A stretch of 64,000 bases of DNA from Salivita marina (GCA_038144425.1 JAYQNS010000002.1:744001-808000); one strand, 5' to 3'; positions 46,197 through 55,311 are shown, counted from the first letter of the stretch. Numbers and translations: made by a program. The notes: generated from the letters alone by a model not told the origin.

Positions 46197-47402
46197 TCAA
46201 AAATACCTTTGGAGAGTTTTCTTGGCCGTCTTGCGGGCGGGCTCGTGAGCCCTTTGAAGTGCTTGAAGGGAGGGGGCCTGTCCCTCAAGGTTTTGAAGGG
46301 AAAGGGGCCCGATTCTTTCGTAGGACCCCTCGTCCATGGCAAGGCGAGCATTGACGAGGGCGCCGTTTGGATCTCCCATTTTCCCTGAACCAAAGTAGCC
46401 GTACCCCTCGACCATGCTTCGCGTCGCGGTGGCCTGGAAGCCGCAGCGCCAGAGAAACTTTTGGCTCGCGTTGCGCAGGATTTCTGGGCGAACGGTGAGG
46501 TGGAAGGACTCCTGTTGGCGGATAAAGGGGCGCACCGCGGAGTTGGTAATGATGTAGCGGAGATCTTCGGAGCGGTTCACGGCGCCGCCGTGGAGCACGC
46601 GACCGTCCATGAGCATCACCGTACCGGCTGGGGCCTCGAGGTTAATCGCTGGGGGAACCTCACCAAAGGTTCCCTGGCCCTTTTCGTACAGGTGATGGGA
46701 GCCTGGGATGATCAGCGTTCCACCATTGACCTCGTTGACGTCCTGAAGGACGTAAATCGTGTTGACGAGAAAGGGCGCCCCGGGGGTAAAGCACGGCGAA
46801 GCGAGACCCTGGTCCTGATGAATGCCTTGAGGGTGGCACCCCGGAAACGAGATGTTGGCAATAAAGCTGAGGTGGGACCAGTCAGGGCCAAGGGCTTCGT
46901 CGAGAAGCTGCTCAATCAGGGCCCCGGCCTGGACGGCTTGGGTTTCGTGAGCCATACAGGCAACAAAGAGATCCCCCTTGTTCACCAACGACCACACATG
47001 CTGTTGCGCTTCCGTGAGGTAGGCGATTTCAAGGGCCCGCTCGGCAGCGGCCTGATCACTAACCCGTTCCCGCAAGGCTGCCGTTTGCTGAGGAGAGGTG
47101 CCATCTTCAATGAGACAATAGCCCCAGCGATAAAAGTCCTCCCTTAACTGCCCGAGGTCCTTTGTGGGCAAGGGCAGGTCTACGGCTTTCCAATAGGGAT
47201 GTTTCCGGGCCACGGTGGTGTCGTAGTAGCGCCCCTCACCCCAGCGAAGGGGTTCGTCGCGCTTAGGAACGGAGAGCCAGGGATTGGCTTTTAAGAGTGA
47301 TCGGTAGGGCTCCCGGGAGGTGAGCTGAGCTCGGTAGGGCGACTCAAAGTCCTGAGAAAGCTCTGCGATCGCTTCCGGCGTAAACTCATGAGGTAGATCC
47401 AT
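46197..47402 (-). CDS. Phytanoyl-CoA dioxygenase (PhyH) family protein
   Basis: About 401 residues, longer than the other PhyH in the window. Iron ligands are seen as HQD in QGIHQDQGLA and a distal His in DGRVLHGGAVN, with the 2-oxoglutarate Arg in SEDLRYIIT or nearby. N- and C-terminal extensions of about 100 residues have no recognised domain. Start MDLPHEFTPEAI at 47402 after GGGGGAG. It ends a minus-strand run of amidohydrolase, small protein and PhyH with gaps of 43 and 25 bases, so these three are likely cotranscribed. Substrate unknown. Confidence 0.87.
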   Translation of the reverse strand: MDLPHEFTPEAIAELSQDFESPYRAQLTSREPYRSLLKANPWLSVPKRDEPLRWGEGRYYDTTVARKHPYWKAVDLPLPTKDLGQLREDFYRWGYCLIEDGTSPQQTAALRERVSDQAAAERALEIAYLTEAQQHVWSLVNKGDLFVACMAHETQAVQAGALIEQLLDEALGPDWSHLSFIANISFPGCHPQGIHQDQGLASPCFTPGAPFLVNTIYVLQDVNEVNGGTLIIPGSHHLYEKGQGTFGEVPPAINLEAPAGTVMLMDGRVLHGGAVNRSEDLRYIITNSAVRPFIRQQESFHLTVRPEILRNASQKFLWRCGFQATATRSMVEGYGYFGSGKMGDPNGALVNARLAMDEGSYERIGPLSLQNLEGQAPSLQALQRAHEPARKTAKKTLQRYF

Positions 47403-47427
47403 GGTGGCTCCCCCTAACTTCCCGGCC

Positions 47428-47706
47428 CTAGGAGCCGTGATCAATTATCTGCGGCGGTGGCGTGAATTTCCCCCAAATTTCCAGTTCCTCATAGACGTCC
47501 GCTTCGAGCTGCGCGCGCCTAAATCGAGCGACGGCGTCTTCTACGTCCTGCCCATTCAGGTAGGCGCTGCAAGCCCTTCGGAGATTCCCAAGAGCGCTTC
47601 GCAGGCTCTCCCCGTCCTCTGACTTTTCAAGCTTGCGCCAGTCGAGCGTTTCGTAGAGGAAGTCCGTTTCCCGAAAGAGCTCGAGGATAAATTCCTTTGG
47701 CTTCAT
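47428..47706 (-). CDS. Small protein of unknown function
   Basis: 92 residues, no signal, mainly helical and acidic (ILELFRETDFLYETLDWRKL, VARFRRAQLEADVYEELEIW). No family recognised and the ribosome site is weak, but the reading frame is open and the gene fits neatly between the amidohydrolase and PhyH genes with short gaps on both sides, consistent with an operon member. An accessory to the neighbouring enzymes is a guess only. Confidence 0.6.
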   Translation of the reverse strand: MKPKEFILELFRETDFLYETLDWRKLEKSEDGESLRSALGNLRRACSAYLNGQDVEDAVARFRRAQLEADVYEELEIWGKFTPPPQIIDHGS

Positions 47707-47749
47707 GGGTTCAGCTCGCTTAGCTCCCGTCCCAGCAATTCAGCCTGCG

Positions 47750-49450
47750 CTAGCCGCGCTGAAATTCGCGCAGCACCTGCCCAGGACGATGGCCCGTGTG
47801 TTCACAGTTTCGAACCACCACCTCTCCGGCCACTAGGGTGGCCTCGTAACCCGTGCTTTTTACGACGAAACGCCCCCCACCGTGAGGGAAGTCGTTGACG
47901 TATTCAGCATGGCGCGTTCCGAGATTCGCGTAGTCAATGACATTGATGTCTGCGTGCCAGCCTTCCTTAAGGAGGCCACGCTCCTTGAGCCCGATGATCT
48001 CCGCAGATTTCCCGGTGATGCGGTGAACGGCCTCCTCGAGCGTATAGACCCCCCGGTCACGGGTGAGGTCGCTGAGTAAGACCGTCGGGGAGTCCGTATC
48101 GGTAAAGAAGCCGACATGCGCGCCCGCGTCCCCTAGCATGGGAACGACCTGGGGCAGCCGCATGTATTCCCACTGGTTCTCGAGGTTTCCGCCGAACATC
48201 CAGAAGTTGAAGTACTCTCGCCCTTCCGAGGCAAGGAGCCGGTCCACATAGACCTCGACCGGGTCCTTCCCTTCCGCCTCAGCGAGTTGGGCGAGGCTCC
48301 CCTTTCGGTCGAAGTCGAGGTCGGGGCGCTCGGCTGTCCCAAAGGGATGAAGCATGGGCGCAAGCTGCTTGAGATCTCCCGCTGCTTGGCCCTCGGAAAT
48401 GAGGGCCGCGCGCACCTCGGGCTTTTTCATGGCGGCCACGCGGTCTTGGATCGTGGGCAGCGCCATGAGGTCGCGCCATGCTTTCGATTTCTTGGTAAAG
48501 GGGGATAGCTGCGCGAGGCCAAAAAACGCGCCGCTGGGCCGGGTATGGCAAATGCTCGCGATGCGCTTTCCGTCTTTGTTGCCGTCTTCTAGGAAGCGAC
48601 GCCAATGCCCAACACCGCCGTCCCCCTGAGCTCCAGTGCCGCCGGAAAAGAGCACCTGGCATCCAAGGTTCATGGCGTCCTGGAACATCTCAAGCTCAGT
48701 CTCGAAACGGGTGGCCATATCGTTAGCCGATTGGAAAATGGCCCCCGCGCCGCCGCCGGCGATGATGGCTTCCTGGATAGCTTTCGTTTCCCGGAGGTCG
48801 GCCCAGGTCCCGGGGGTGCAGCGGCCATCGGGGACCTTATGCATGAGAAACCGCGAAGTGGAGAAGCCGGCCGCGCCTGCTTCCATCGATTCTCGGACCA
48901 TCGTGCTGATGTGAGAGAGCTCCGTGTCGGAAGGCTGGGCCCCTTCATCCATGGAACGGTCGCCCATGGCCTCGTAACGTACGGAGGAGTGACCCACCAG
49001 CCCTACGATATTGAGCGCAGGCTTTAGGGCTTGCACCGAATCTAGGTATTCACCGTAGCTGGTCCAGTCCCAGGGAAGGCCGTCCATGATGGCGTCGGCG
49101 GCGATGTCCTCCACGGACTCCATGAGCTCCGCGAGGTAGCGGCGGTTCTTGGGACCGCAGGGGGCGAAGGTGACGCCGCAGTTGCCGATCATGGCCGTGG
49201 TTACGCCATGATAGGAGGTGGAGGTCATCATGGGGTCCCACCCAATCTGCGCATCTAGGTGGGTATGGAGGTCTACGAAACCCGGGGTCACGATCTTACC
49301 CGTCGCGTCGATGATCTCCCCTGCCTCATCGTTTGAAAGATCGCCGATCTTGGCGATCCGCCCCTTTACAACGCCGAGATCCGCTTTCTGGGAGGGCCCG
49401 CCGGTGCCGTCCACCAAGGTCCCGCCGCGAATAATCAGATCGTATTCCAT
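47750..49450 (-). CDS. N-acyl-D-amino-acid deacylase-type amidohydrolase
   Basis: 566-residue amidohydrolase of the D-aminoacylase group. The N-terminus YDLIIRGGTLVDGTGGP is followed by GFVDLHTHLDAQIGWDP (metal His pair), VTTAMIGNCGVTFAP with the conserved Cys ligand region, and later GDAGAHVGFFTDTDSPT and HRITGKSAEIIGL. Members hydrolyse N-acyl-D-amino acids or dihydropyrimidine-like amides; close uncharacterised relatives are common in marine and sterol-degrading bacteria. The gene is intact. Upstream lies the serine hydrolase and downstream the small protein and PhyH in the same orientation. Confidence 0.87.
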   Translation of the reverse strand: MEYDLIIRGGTLVDGTGGPSQKADLGVVKGRIAKIGDLSNDEAGEIIDATGKIVTPGFVDLHTHLDAQIGWDPMMTSTSYHGVTTAMIGNCGVTFAPCGPKNRRYLAELMESVEDIAADAIMDGLPWDWTSYGEYLDSVQALKPALNIVGLVGHSSVRYEAMGDRSMDEGAQPSDTELSHISTMVRESMEAGAAGFSTSRFLMHKVPDGRCTPGTWADLRETKAIQEAIIAGGGAGAIFQSANDMATRFETELEMFQDAMNLGCQVLFSGGTGAQGDGGVGHWRRFLEDGNKDGKRIASICHTRPSGAFFGLAQLSPFTKKSKAWRDLMALPTIQDRVAAMKKPEVRAALISEGQAAGDLKQLAPMLHPFGTAERPDLDFDRKGSLAQLAEAEGKDPVEVYVDRLLASEGREYFNFWMFGGNLENQWEYMRLPQVVPMLGDAGAHVGFFTDTDSPTVLLSDLTRDRGVYTLEEAVHRITGKSAEIIGLKERGLLKEGWHADINVIDYANLGTRHAEYVNDFPHGGGRFVVKSTGYEATLVAGEVVVRNCEHTGHRPGQVLREFQRG

Positions 49451-49491
49451 GGTTGTTCACCTCACCCTAAAAACTTTGCAAAAAGGTATAG

Positions 49492-49502
49492 CACAAATTG
49501 TG
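49492..49502 (-). promoter_or_regulatory. Short palindrome upstream of the amidohydrolase
   Basis: CACAAATTGTG, a perfect 5-base inverted repeat with a single central base, lies about 42 bases ahead of the amidohydrolase start next to TATACC on the minus strand. It could be an operator; the evidence is only its symmetry and place. Confidence 0.3.
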
Positions 49503-49538
49503 TTTTCAGACCCAACCTCGGCAATCCCCGTTGCCTTC

Positions 49539-51065
49539 TCAGCGCCGAGGTAGTAGCTCCCGATTGAGGCGCAGGGCGTGAATGCATCCTTCGCTGTTAC
49601 GAAGGAATTCCACGGTGAGCTCGCCAGCATAGAAACCCTGGGCTGTTTGCGCTGTAAATCGGTCCTGGCCGCTTGCCGTCAAGGAGAGGGCAGATTCTAG
49701 GGGCGCCTCATCTACTAGATTGACCAGGAAAAGCGACCCATGGCCCGCCGCGATATAGCTGCGCCGGTGGTGGCCGTCGTCGTAGCGGCCCTCGTAATCG
49801 GTGCAGCTTAAGGATGAGCCCTCCTGAGGGGGTTTCAGCCTTGCCGGTGGGCCCTCATCGGCTGCGACCATTGCGTATAGCCGGCGGAGAACGCTTGCAG
49901 GCTAATGAAGGCTTAGGGGCGCGTCGGAGGCATTGGCGAGGACCACCATGCCCAGCCTTGCTTCGTTATCCATTAAAAGCTCGGAGCGGAAACCCCATAT
50001 CCCGCCGCTATGGACCACCAGCTTGCGATTCCGGAAGTAGCCTAAGCCCGTCCCGCCTAGGGAGAAGGCGTTGGCGAAAAAGGTACTCACGGCGGAGAGC
50101 AGGGGGCCCTGTTCAAAGGGAAGGGGGGCGAAGTGAACCGTCTGCATCTCTGTCAGCGTTTCCGCTGCAAGCAGACGACTGTCCTCTCCTGCAAGGGCGC
50201 GAAAGTGCCAGCGCAAAAACTGAATTAGGTCTTCGGTGTTGGTAATGAGACCCGCCGCAGGATGGCCGAGGACCGTGGCCATTTCGGGAAATTCGTCCCC
50301 TCGCCGCGTTTGAAAGCGCCTTCGACCATAGCCCGTTGCCGGCTCAGGCAGGTTTAGGGCGTTAGGTTCGTTGGGGAAATGTGCCGAAGACATGGCAAGG
50401 GGGTCAAAAATAAAACGCTGAAGGTACGCCTCGAAGGGCAGCCCTGAACTGCGTTCAACTATGAGGCCAGCGAGGTCCAGCCCGAGATTCGAGTACTTCG
50501 AGTACCGGTTGGGTTGAAAGAGCAGCTCTTGCTTTGCCAGTCCTGATAAAAGCCGTCGGCGCGCCTCTGAGGGGTCTACCTCACCGGGGCCCAACGGTAG
50601 AGCGGAATGGGTAGGGAGGCCCGCCGTGTGGGTGAGGAGGGACCGTACCGTAATGGCTTCGATCCAGCTCTCCTCAGCCCTGAGGGTTCGTAACTCGGGA
50701 ATGAGGTCCACAGCCTTTGTGGACAAGGCCAGCTCGCCCTTTTCGACGAGCTGCATCACGGAAATGCTCGTGAAAAGCTTCGTGAGGGACGCGATACGGT
50801 AGGGCGTGCTTAGGGTAGCTGCCTTTTCTTCTTCAATGTCTGCGTAGCCAAAGGCCCTCGCATAGATGAGCTCCTGGCCCGAAACAACGGCAAGGGAAAG
50901 GCTTGGAAGGGACCTTTCTTCCATGAGGTTATTCACCCAGGCCTCGAACACGCGAAGGCGAGCATCAAGGGGCAGAGCTCGGGCCGAGGCGGCGAAGGTT
51001 AAGGGCGTATAGAACGCAAGGTTTATCAACAAAAGGAAGCAAAGCCCCTTGCCGACTCTGGTCAT
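49539..51065 (-). CDS. Exported serine beta-lactamase-like hydrolase with in-frame TAG
   Basis: Penicillin-binding-protein-like hydrolase (class C beta-lactamase/esterase fold). The signal peptide is in the first 30 residues. Catalytic motifs are intact: SLTK in RIASLTKLFTS, Tyr in KYSNLGLD, and HSG in VVHSGGIWGF. A TAG at 49902-49904 follows NASDAPLSLH. The same frame then stays open with helix-like PASVLRRLYAMVA and a beta-rich tail (CTDYEGRYDDGHHRRSYIA) typical of the C-terminal domain in this family, ending at 49539. So the stop appears premature. The exact start is unclear (51065 or 51101). The first product alone would be about 387 residues and could still be active. Confidence 0.8.
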
Positions 51066-51163
51066 GATCATGTCACGCTGCCGGGCATGGCTTGTATCCA
51101 AGGAGGGTCCTGGGAAGGCGGGCTAGGAAAGCCGGGGCGCGCGTGCGCCCCGGTCGCCTAGGC

Positions 51164-51895
51164 TCAGTTGTTCACCCAGCGCTTGATTTCGGTCGTCATG
51201 TTGGTTCCTTCGAGGGTCCGCGTGCCCGACGCGGCGGCGGCATAGCTCGCCATGGCCTCGGTGCCTTGGAGCGCCATCATGGCTTCCGTGAGCTTTCCGC
51301 GCGTGTCCGCAACAAAGGTGACAAAGTGCGTTCCCGGCATCGTGCCGGCTGCTATCACCTCGCCGAGGTAGACGGCGCCGGGGAACTCCTGGATCGCCGG
51401 GGAACCCCAGAAATCATCGAAGGCACGCATGAATCGAGGTCCGTCTGTCACCGTGATTGCGAAGACGATACTGGTGGGCGTCGGGCTGGAAACATCACCG
51501 GGCTTCACTTTTGCCCGGAGGATGGCGTAGGTATTTTCCCATTCGGGACGGGCGGCTTTCCGCAGGGCGCTCTGGAACTTCTTCCAGGCTGGGCTCGCAG
51601 CGGTTGTTTGCGCCGATTGGTCCATGGCAGCGCCATCGGGGTAGAAGATGTTGACCTGGTGCGTGCTGTTGTAATCACCATTCACGACGTTTTGCAGCAA
51701 CACCACGGTATTGTTTCCAGCCTTTCCATCCTTGCTGGTTCGCCAGGCATCCATGGCTTCAAATACGGCTGGGGCGTCGCCGGCGATGACGCCAACGCTT
51801 TGTCCATAAAAGAGAGGCTTACTTGCCTCCGCAAAGAGGCTCGCTGAACCAAGCATTAGGCTGGTGACAAGGCCTAGGGTACTGAGAATTCTCAT
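51164..51895 (-). CDS. Exported tandem barrel-like family protein, subgroup I
   Basis: 243 residues; signal peptide ends SLFAEAS. The two halves carry VVNGDYNSTHQVNIFYPDGA and GTMPGTHFVTFVADTRG, directly comparable with the pair in 2483-3226 and 38525-39244. Cysteines are absent, which separates it from subgroup II. It heads a minus-strand run with the serine hydrolase (98-base gap) and the amidohydrolase, and lies divergent from the subgroup II gene at 52177. Function unknown. Confidence 0.8.
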   Translation of the reverse strand: MRILSTLGLVTSLMLGSASLFAEASKPLFYGQSVGVIAGDAPAVFEAMDAWRTSKDGKAGNNTVVLLQNVVNGDYNSTHQVNIFYPDGAAMDQSAQTTAASPAWKKFQSALRKAARPEWENTYAILRAKVKPGDVSSPTPTSIVFAITVTDGPRFMRAFDDFWGSPAIQEFPGAVYLGEVIAAGTMPGTHFVTFVADTRGKLTEAMMALQGTEAMASYAAAASGTRTLEGTNMTTEIKRWVNN

Positions 51896-52176
51896 GGCAA
51901 TCGCTCCAGTTAAAAATCACGCTAGCCAGCGTGAGCTAGCGCCTGAGGCCTGTGTTGAGGGATTGGAAGGCCCGCGGATGGACGGCGCGCTTTGTAAGCT
52001 CTGGCTACGGCAACAGTCAGGCGCGTTGACAAAAGGCTTGGTCAGTAGGCTGCGCGCTCAGCGTAAGACCTGCTTACAGACGCTGCCGCTAAGCGTCATG
52101 ACGGCCCCCGGGGGCGGCGGTAGCGCAAGCGGGCTGGCAGGGTAATCTCTACGAATAGCTAGGGAGGGGCAGGACC

Positions 52177-52905
52177 ATGAGTCAAAGACAAATGATCATT
52201 GGGTGGATTGCGCTGTGCTGCGCCGTGGGGGTGGCGCAGGCCGCGGAACAGGGGCTGACCCAGAACCACGCTGAGGTGTACGAGTGCACCTTGAAGGCGG
52301 GGCACGGTATTGAAGAGGTCATTCGCTTTGGGCGAGAGGTTTACACGCCCTGGGCGCGGGAGGAGGGGCTGATAGGGCAGACCTTCCTCTGGACACCCGT
52401 TTCCGTTGCCGCACCCTACGACACTGCTGACTTTAGGTGGATAGATTACGCGGCGAATTGGCGGGGCTATGTGGAGGGGATGAAGGCTTGGCAGAGGCCG
52501 TCCGCTGAGCCTTTAAAGAAGCAGTTGGCAAGCCTCGCTGATTGCCGGCTACCGGTGCAGATTAGAAGCTTGGCGATTGACAGTAGTGATAATTACACCT
52601 CAGACGGCCTGCTGCTTCTTGGGAAATGCAGCTTTAAGCCGCAGGTCCGCTTATCCGATGATCAGATCGCTTCCCACCTTAGGGTTCGGGGATGGGACGG
52701 CTTGGTTGAGGAAGATATTTTTGAGGCCCTTTGGTACACCACCCTCGGGATCGAAGGCGAGAGTTGGGACTTTCTCCAAATTACCGCGGGGAGTGATGAG
52801 GCCATTGCTCAGATACTTGACGAAGGCATGGTCGGGGCCATTCCTGCGGCGCAACGGCCCTTCCAGTGCGAGGGGGATCTTCACCGCTGGGTGAACCTCC
52901 GCTAG
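52177..52905 (+). CDS. Exported tandem barrel-like family protein, subgroup II
   Basis: 242 residues; signal peptide ends VAQAAEQ. The first repeat shows YECTLKAGHGIEEVI, an aromatic strand ADFRWIDYAANWRGY and LADCRLPVQ. The second shows LLGKCSFKPQVRLSDDQIA, WDFLQITAGSDEAIA and FQCEGDLH. So both Cys pairs of the subgroup layout are retained. GGGAGGGGC precedes the ATG. A strong hairpin follows the stop. It is divergent from the subgroup I gene at 51164, the same I/II divergent pairing seen at 31020/32095. Confidence 0.8.
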   Translation: MSQRQMIIGWIALCCAVGVAQAAEQGLTQNHAEVYECTLKAGHGIEEVIRFGREVYTPWAREEGLIGQTFLWTPVSVAAPYDTADFRWIDYAANWRGYVEGMKAWQRPSAEPLKKQLASLADCRLPVQIRSLAIDSSDNYTSDGLLLLGKCSFKPQVRLSDDQIASHLRVRGWDGLVEEDIFEALWYTTLGIEGESWDFLQITAGSDEAIAQILDEGMVGAIPAAQRPFQCEGDLHRWVNLR

Positions 52906-52926
52906 AGCCTTCAAGGCTTTTCGCTT

Positions 52927-52969
52927 CCGAGCCAGGCCTCCCGGAGAATTTCCGGGAGCTTAGGCTCGG
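52927..52969 (+). terminator. Nested hairpin after the exported protein gene
   Basis: Inner stem CTCCCGGA/TCCGGGAG (52938-52945, 52951-52958) sits within an outer stem CCGAGCC/GGCTCGG (52927-52933, 52963-52969), 21 bases past the stop at 52905. No U-run follows, so termination strength is uncertain. Confidence 0.55.
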
Positions 52970-53148
52970 GCAGCTCTCAACCTCTTTGCCGGCGAGTGCT
53001 AGGCCGAGCTCGGGGTAGCCTCGCCGATGGGCACGGGCGACAAGCGTTATGGGTCCGGCGCTTGCTCGATGGTGCCTTGCCTATGAGACTGGGCCTAGGA
53101 ACTTCTCTCCGATTGGAGGGTCTCATTTGAGTGAGTGGGGGGGAGAGC

Positions 53149-53347
53149 ATGGAGACAAAAGATCGTGCGCACCTCGCCAAGAGGGCGACAAGGCTGGGGG
53201 AGGAGGGGGTCTCGGCGCTACACCCATCCTTATATCCAGAAATCCCGGGCCCATTGGGGCTGGGATTGCGGGTACGATGAGCCCTGGGAAGGGGAGCCGG
53301 ACTCGTCGGAACAGGGCGCTAAAGGAAAGCCTTATAGGAGCACCTAA
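53149..53347 (+). CDS. Small unrecognised protein ahead of the SPFH gene (frame broken)
   Basis: Starts METKDRAHLAKRATRLG at 53149 with a GGGGGAGAG ribosome site, then the frame is lost in one of the G-runs at 53196-53209; dropping one G continues as RRYTHPYIQKSRAHWGWDC and GYDEPWEGEP to the TAA at 53347. The repaired product has about 65 residues, basic then acidic, rich in aromatic residues, with one Cys. It stops 3 bases before the SPFH ATG. No family recognised; the strong ribosome site and position support a real gene. Confidence 0.5.
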
Positions 53348-53350
53348 GCA

Positions 53351-54315
53351 ATGGCCGTAACCGAACTACTGGGCTTTATTTTCAACGTTTGGGTGCTCCT
53401 TTCAGCAGTGGCCCTTGTGGTCCTTAAGCAATCCGTTCGCTTCGTTCCTCAAAATACAGCCCTGGTTGTGGAGCGCTTTGGAAAATATCGAACCACAATG
53501 GAGGCAGGCCTGAACTTTTTGGTGCCCTTCATAGATCGCGTCGCCTACAACCAAACCTTGAAGGAGCAAGCCGTCGATGTGCCGAGCCAGGGGGCGATCA
53601 CTCGGGACAACATCTCCCTCGTGGTGGACGGGGTGCTTTATGTCAAGGTAATCGACCCCTACAAAGCTTCCTACGGCGTAGAGAGCTACGTTTACGCAGT
53701 CACCCAGCTGGCACAAACCACCATGCGCAGTGAAATTGGGAAACTCGAGCTCGATAAGACTTTCGAAGAGCGGGAAGCACTGAACACCAATATCGTCGCG
53801 CAGATTAACGAGGCAGCCGCCCCTTGGGGGTGATGGTGATGCGTTATGAAATTAAGGATATTGATCCGCCTCGAACCGTCCTAGATGCCATGGAACGGCA
53901 AATGAAGGCTGAGCGCGAGAAGCGCGCTGTGGTGCTGGAGTCGGAAGGTGAGCGCCAATCATCGATTAACGTGGCGGAGGGGCAGCGCCAGGCACGGGTA
54001 CTGGCGGCGGAGGCGGAGAAGGCGGAGCAGATTCTTCGTGCCGAGGGGGAGGCCAGCGCGATCCTCGCGGTGGCGGAGGCGAAGGCTGCGGCGCTTGAAA
54101 CTCTCGGCGCGGCTGCGAATACGGAGCGTGGTCAGAAGGCCATTCAGCTGAATCTCGCTGAACAGGCGATTGAGGCGAGGGCGAATATTGCCCGGGAATC
54201 CTCCGTAGTGCTGCTGAGCGAGGGCCAGACGAATGCAGCAAACGTCGTGGCGGAGGCCATGACCATTATCCAACGGCTTTCGCCCCAGAGCGGGACCACG
54301 GGAAGCGGGTCTTAG
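53351..54315 (+). CDS. SPFH/stomatin-like membrane protein (frame broken)
   Basis: Band 7 protein of the slipin/paraslipin type: N-terminal membrane segment (about 5-25), SPFH domain beginning FVPQNTALVVERFGKYRTTM, and a long helical C-terminus with the flotillin-like EGERQ and AEAEKAEQ repeats. The frame breaks at GGGGG 53826-53830; one extra G joins AAAPWG to VMVMRYEIKDIDPP, giving about 321 residues. TAGGAGC precedes the ATG. The NfeD gene follows by one base. Such pairs form microdomain assemblies with roles in membrane-protein quality control. Confidence 0.9.
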
Positions 54316-54316
54316 C

Positions 54317-54793
54317 ATGCTCGCCTTTCTTCAGAGCCATCAGGTGGAGTTCTGGATCGCGCTGGGCGCTCTTGCGCTGATCATTGAATTAACCGTTCTT
54401 GGCGCTGGCAGCTTCGTTCTCTTGTTTATGGGCCTTGGCGCGCTGGCGACGGGGGCCGTTATGGCTAGTGGACTCCTTCCCGAGCTCTGGGATGCGGGGG
54501 CGGGGGCCTTTGGCGGGTTGAGCTGCTTCTTTGGCGTTGCCCTTTGGCGCCCACTACGTCGCTTCTCCGAGGGGGAGAAGCCGCCGCCCGGTCAGAGCTC
54601 GGACTTTCTGGGATTACGGTTCAAGCTTCCCGAGCCCCTGGTCGCTGGCGGATCCGTATCGATTCGCTATTCCGGTGTCAGCTGGGAGTTGGTCAGCCTG
54701 GAACTTAAGGAGAACGAGTCCCTTGAACAGGGTTGCGAGGTGATCGTCGTAGGCGTTGAGCCGGGCCGCTTTATGGTTGCGCTCGAGCCCTAG
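54317..54793 (+). CDS. NfeD-like membrane protein
   Basis: Short NfeD (NfeD1b type) of 158 residues: two or three N-terminal helices (about 10-75) and a C-terminal OB-fold domain with SIRYSGVSWELVSLE and GCEVIVVGVEPGRFMVALEP. It lacks the ClpP-like protease domain of long NfeD. Its start overlaps nothing but is one base after the SPFH stop, so the two are cotranscribed. NfeD proteins partner with SPFH proteins. Confidence 0.9.
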   Translation: MLAFLQSHQVEFWIALGALALIIELTVLGAGSFVLLFMGLGALATGAVMASGLLPELWDAGAGAFGGLSCFFGVALWRPLRRFSEGEKPPPGQSSDFLGLRFKLPEPLVAGGSVSIRYSGVSWELVSLELKENESLEQGCEVIVVGVEPGRFMVALEP

Positions 54794-54835
54794 GCCTAGT
54801 GGAGTTAGCATGGGGATCGCGCCTGGAGAAGGCTT

Positions 54836-55311
54836 ATGGAGTTCCTAAAAGCCAGCAGTACCCTAACATTAAGAGCAGGCCTCGATGAGCTTTATCGCGA
54901 GGCCCCGGAGGTTGATTGGGTGTTAAGGGAGAAAAAGTAGGCCTTTCGGGTCCATGACTTCACCCATGTCTTCTCGGTTGTGCTAGCTCCATCGACGGAG
55001 AGCTGCTTCTCAAATCATGGAGCTTGCATGGGACCGGCACTGCCTTTGATGAACTTCGCGAGTACGCCACCGATCCGGAAGTAAAACGGCTGAATAAGGA
55101 GGCTACGGCGCTGCTGGGAGGGCATGTAAAGGCCCTGGCGTTGGGTGTTTTTTACTACCTCCCGCTCTATTTCTGGGTTTGGATCAGATACGTAAGGGGG
55201 ATGGCAAAAAAGTGGCCCCACTCGCGAGTTAGCGAGGCGATGTTGGACACCCCTCTTAACGAGCTTCGACAGGAGTACGGTATTCGCTTGTACCCCAGGG
55301 GAGCTGGCTGA
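54836..55311 (+). CDS. Short Coq4-like protein (TAG and frame break)
   Basis: Good GGAGAAGG ribosome site then MEFLKASSTLTLRAGL. A TAG at 54938-54940 interrupts after DWVLREKK; the same frame continues AFRVHDFTHV. At TT 54971-54972 one extra T is needed, giving VFLGCASSIDGE. Only with that repair does the exact Coq4 metal motif HDxxHx11E appear (HDFTHVFLGCASSIDGE). The rest runs through LHGTGTAFDELREYATDP and a hydrophobic segment YYLPLYFWVWI to 55311, about 158 residues. It is a compact relative of the 13789-14733 protein. Whether it is a real pseudogene or an error-laden gene cannot be told here. Confidence 0.6.

Noticed and set aside
53049..53360. 103-residue ORF overlapping the SPFH leader region in a third frame
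   Set aside because: Gly/Pro/Arg-rich with no family resemblance; the repaired 53149-53347 gene with a strong ribosome site explains the region better.
49902..54940. TAG recoding (suppressor or pyrrolysine-like) to explain the two in-frame TAG codons
   Set aside because: Several intact genes in the window end in TAG at normal family length (for example NfeD at 54793), and no pyrrolysine genes are seen. Point errors or mutations are simpler.
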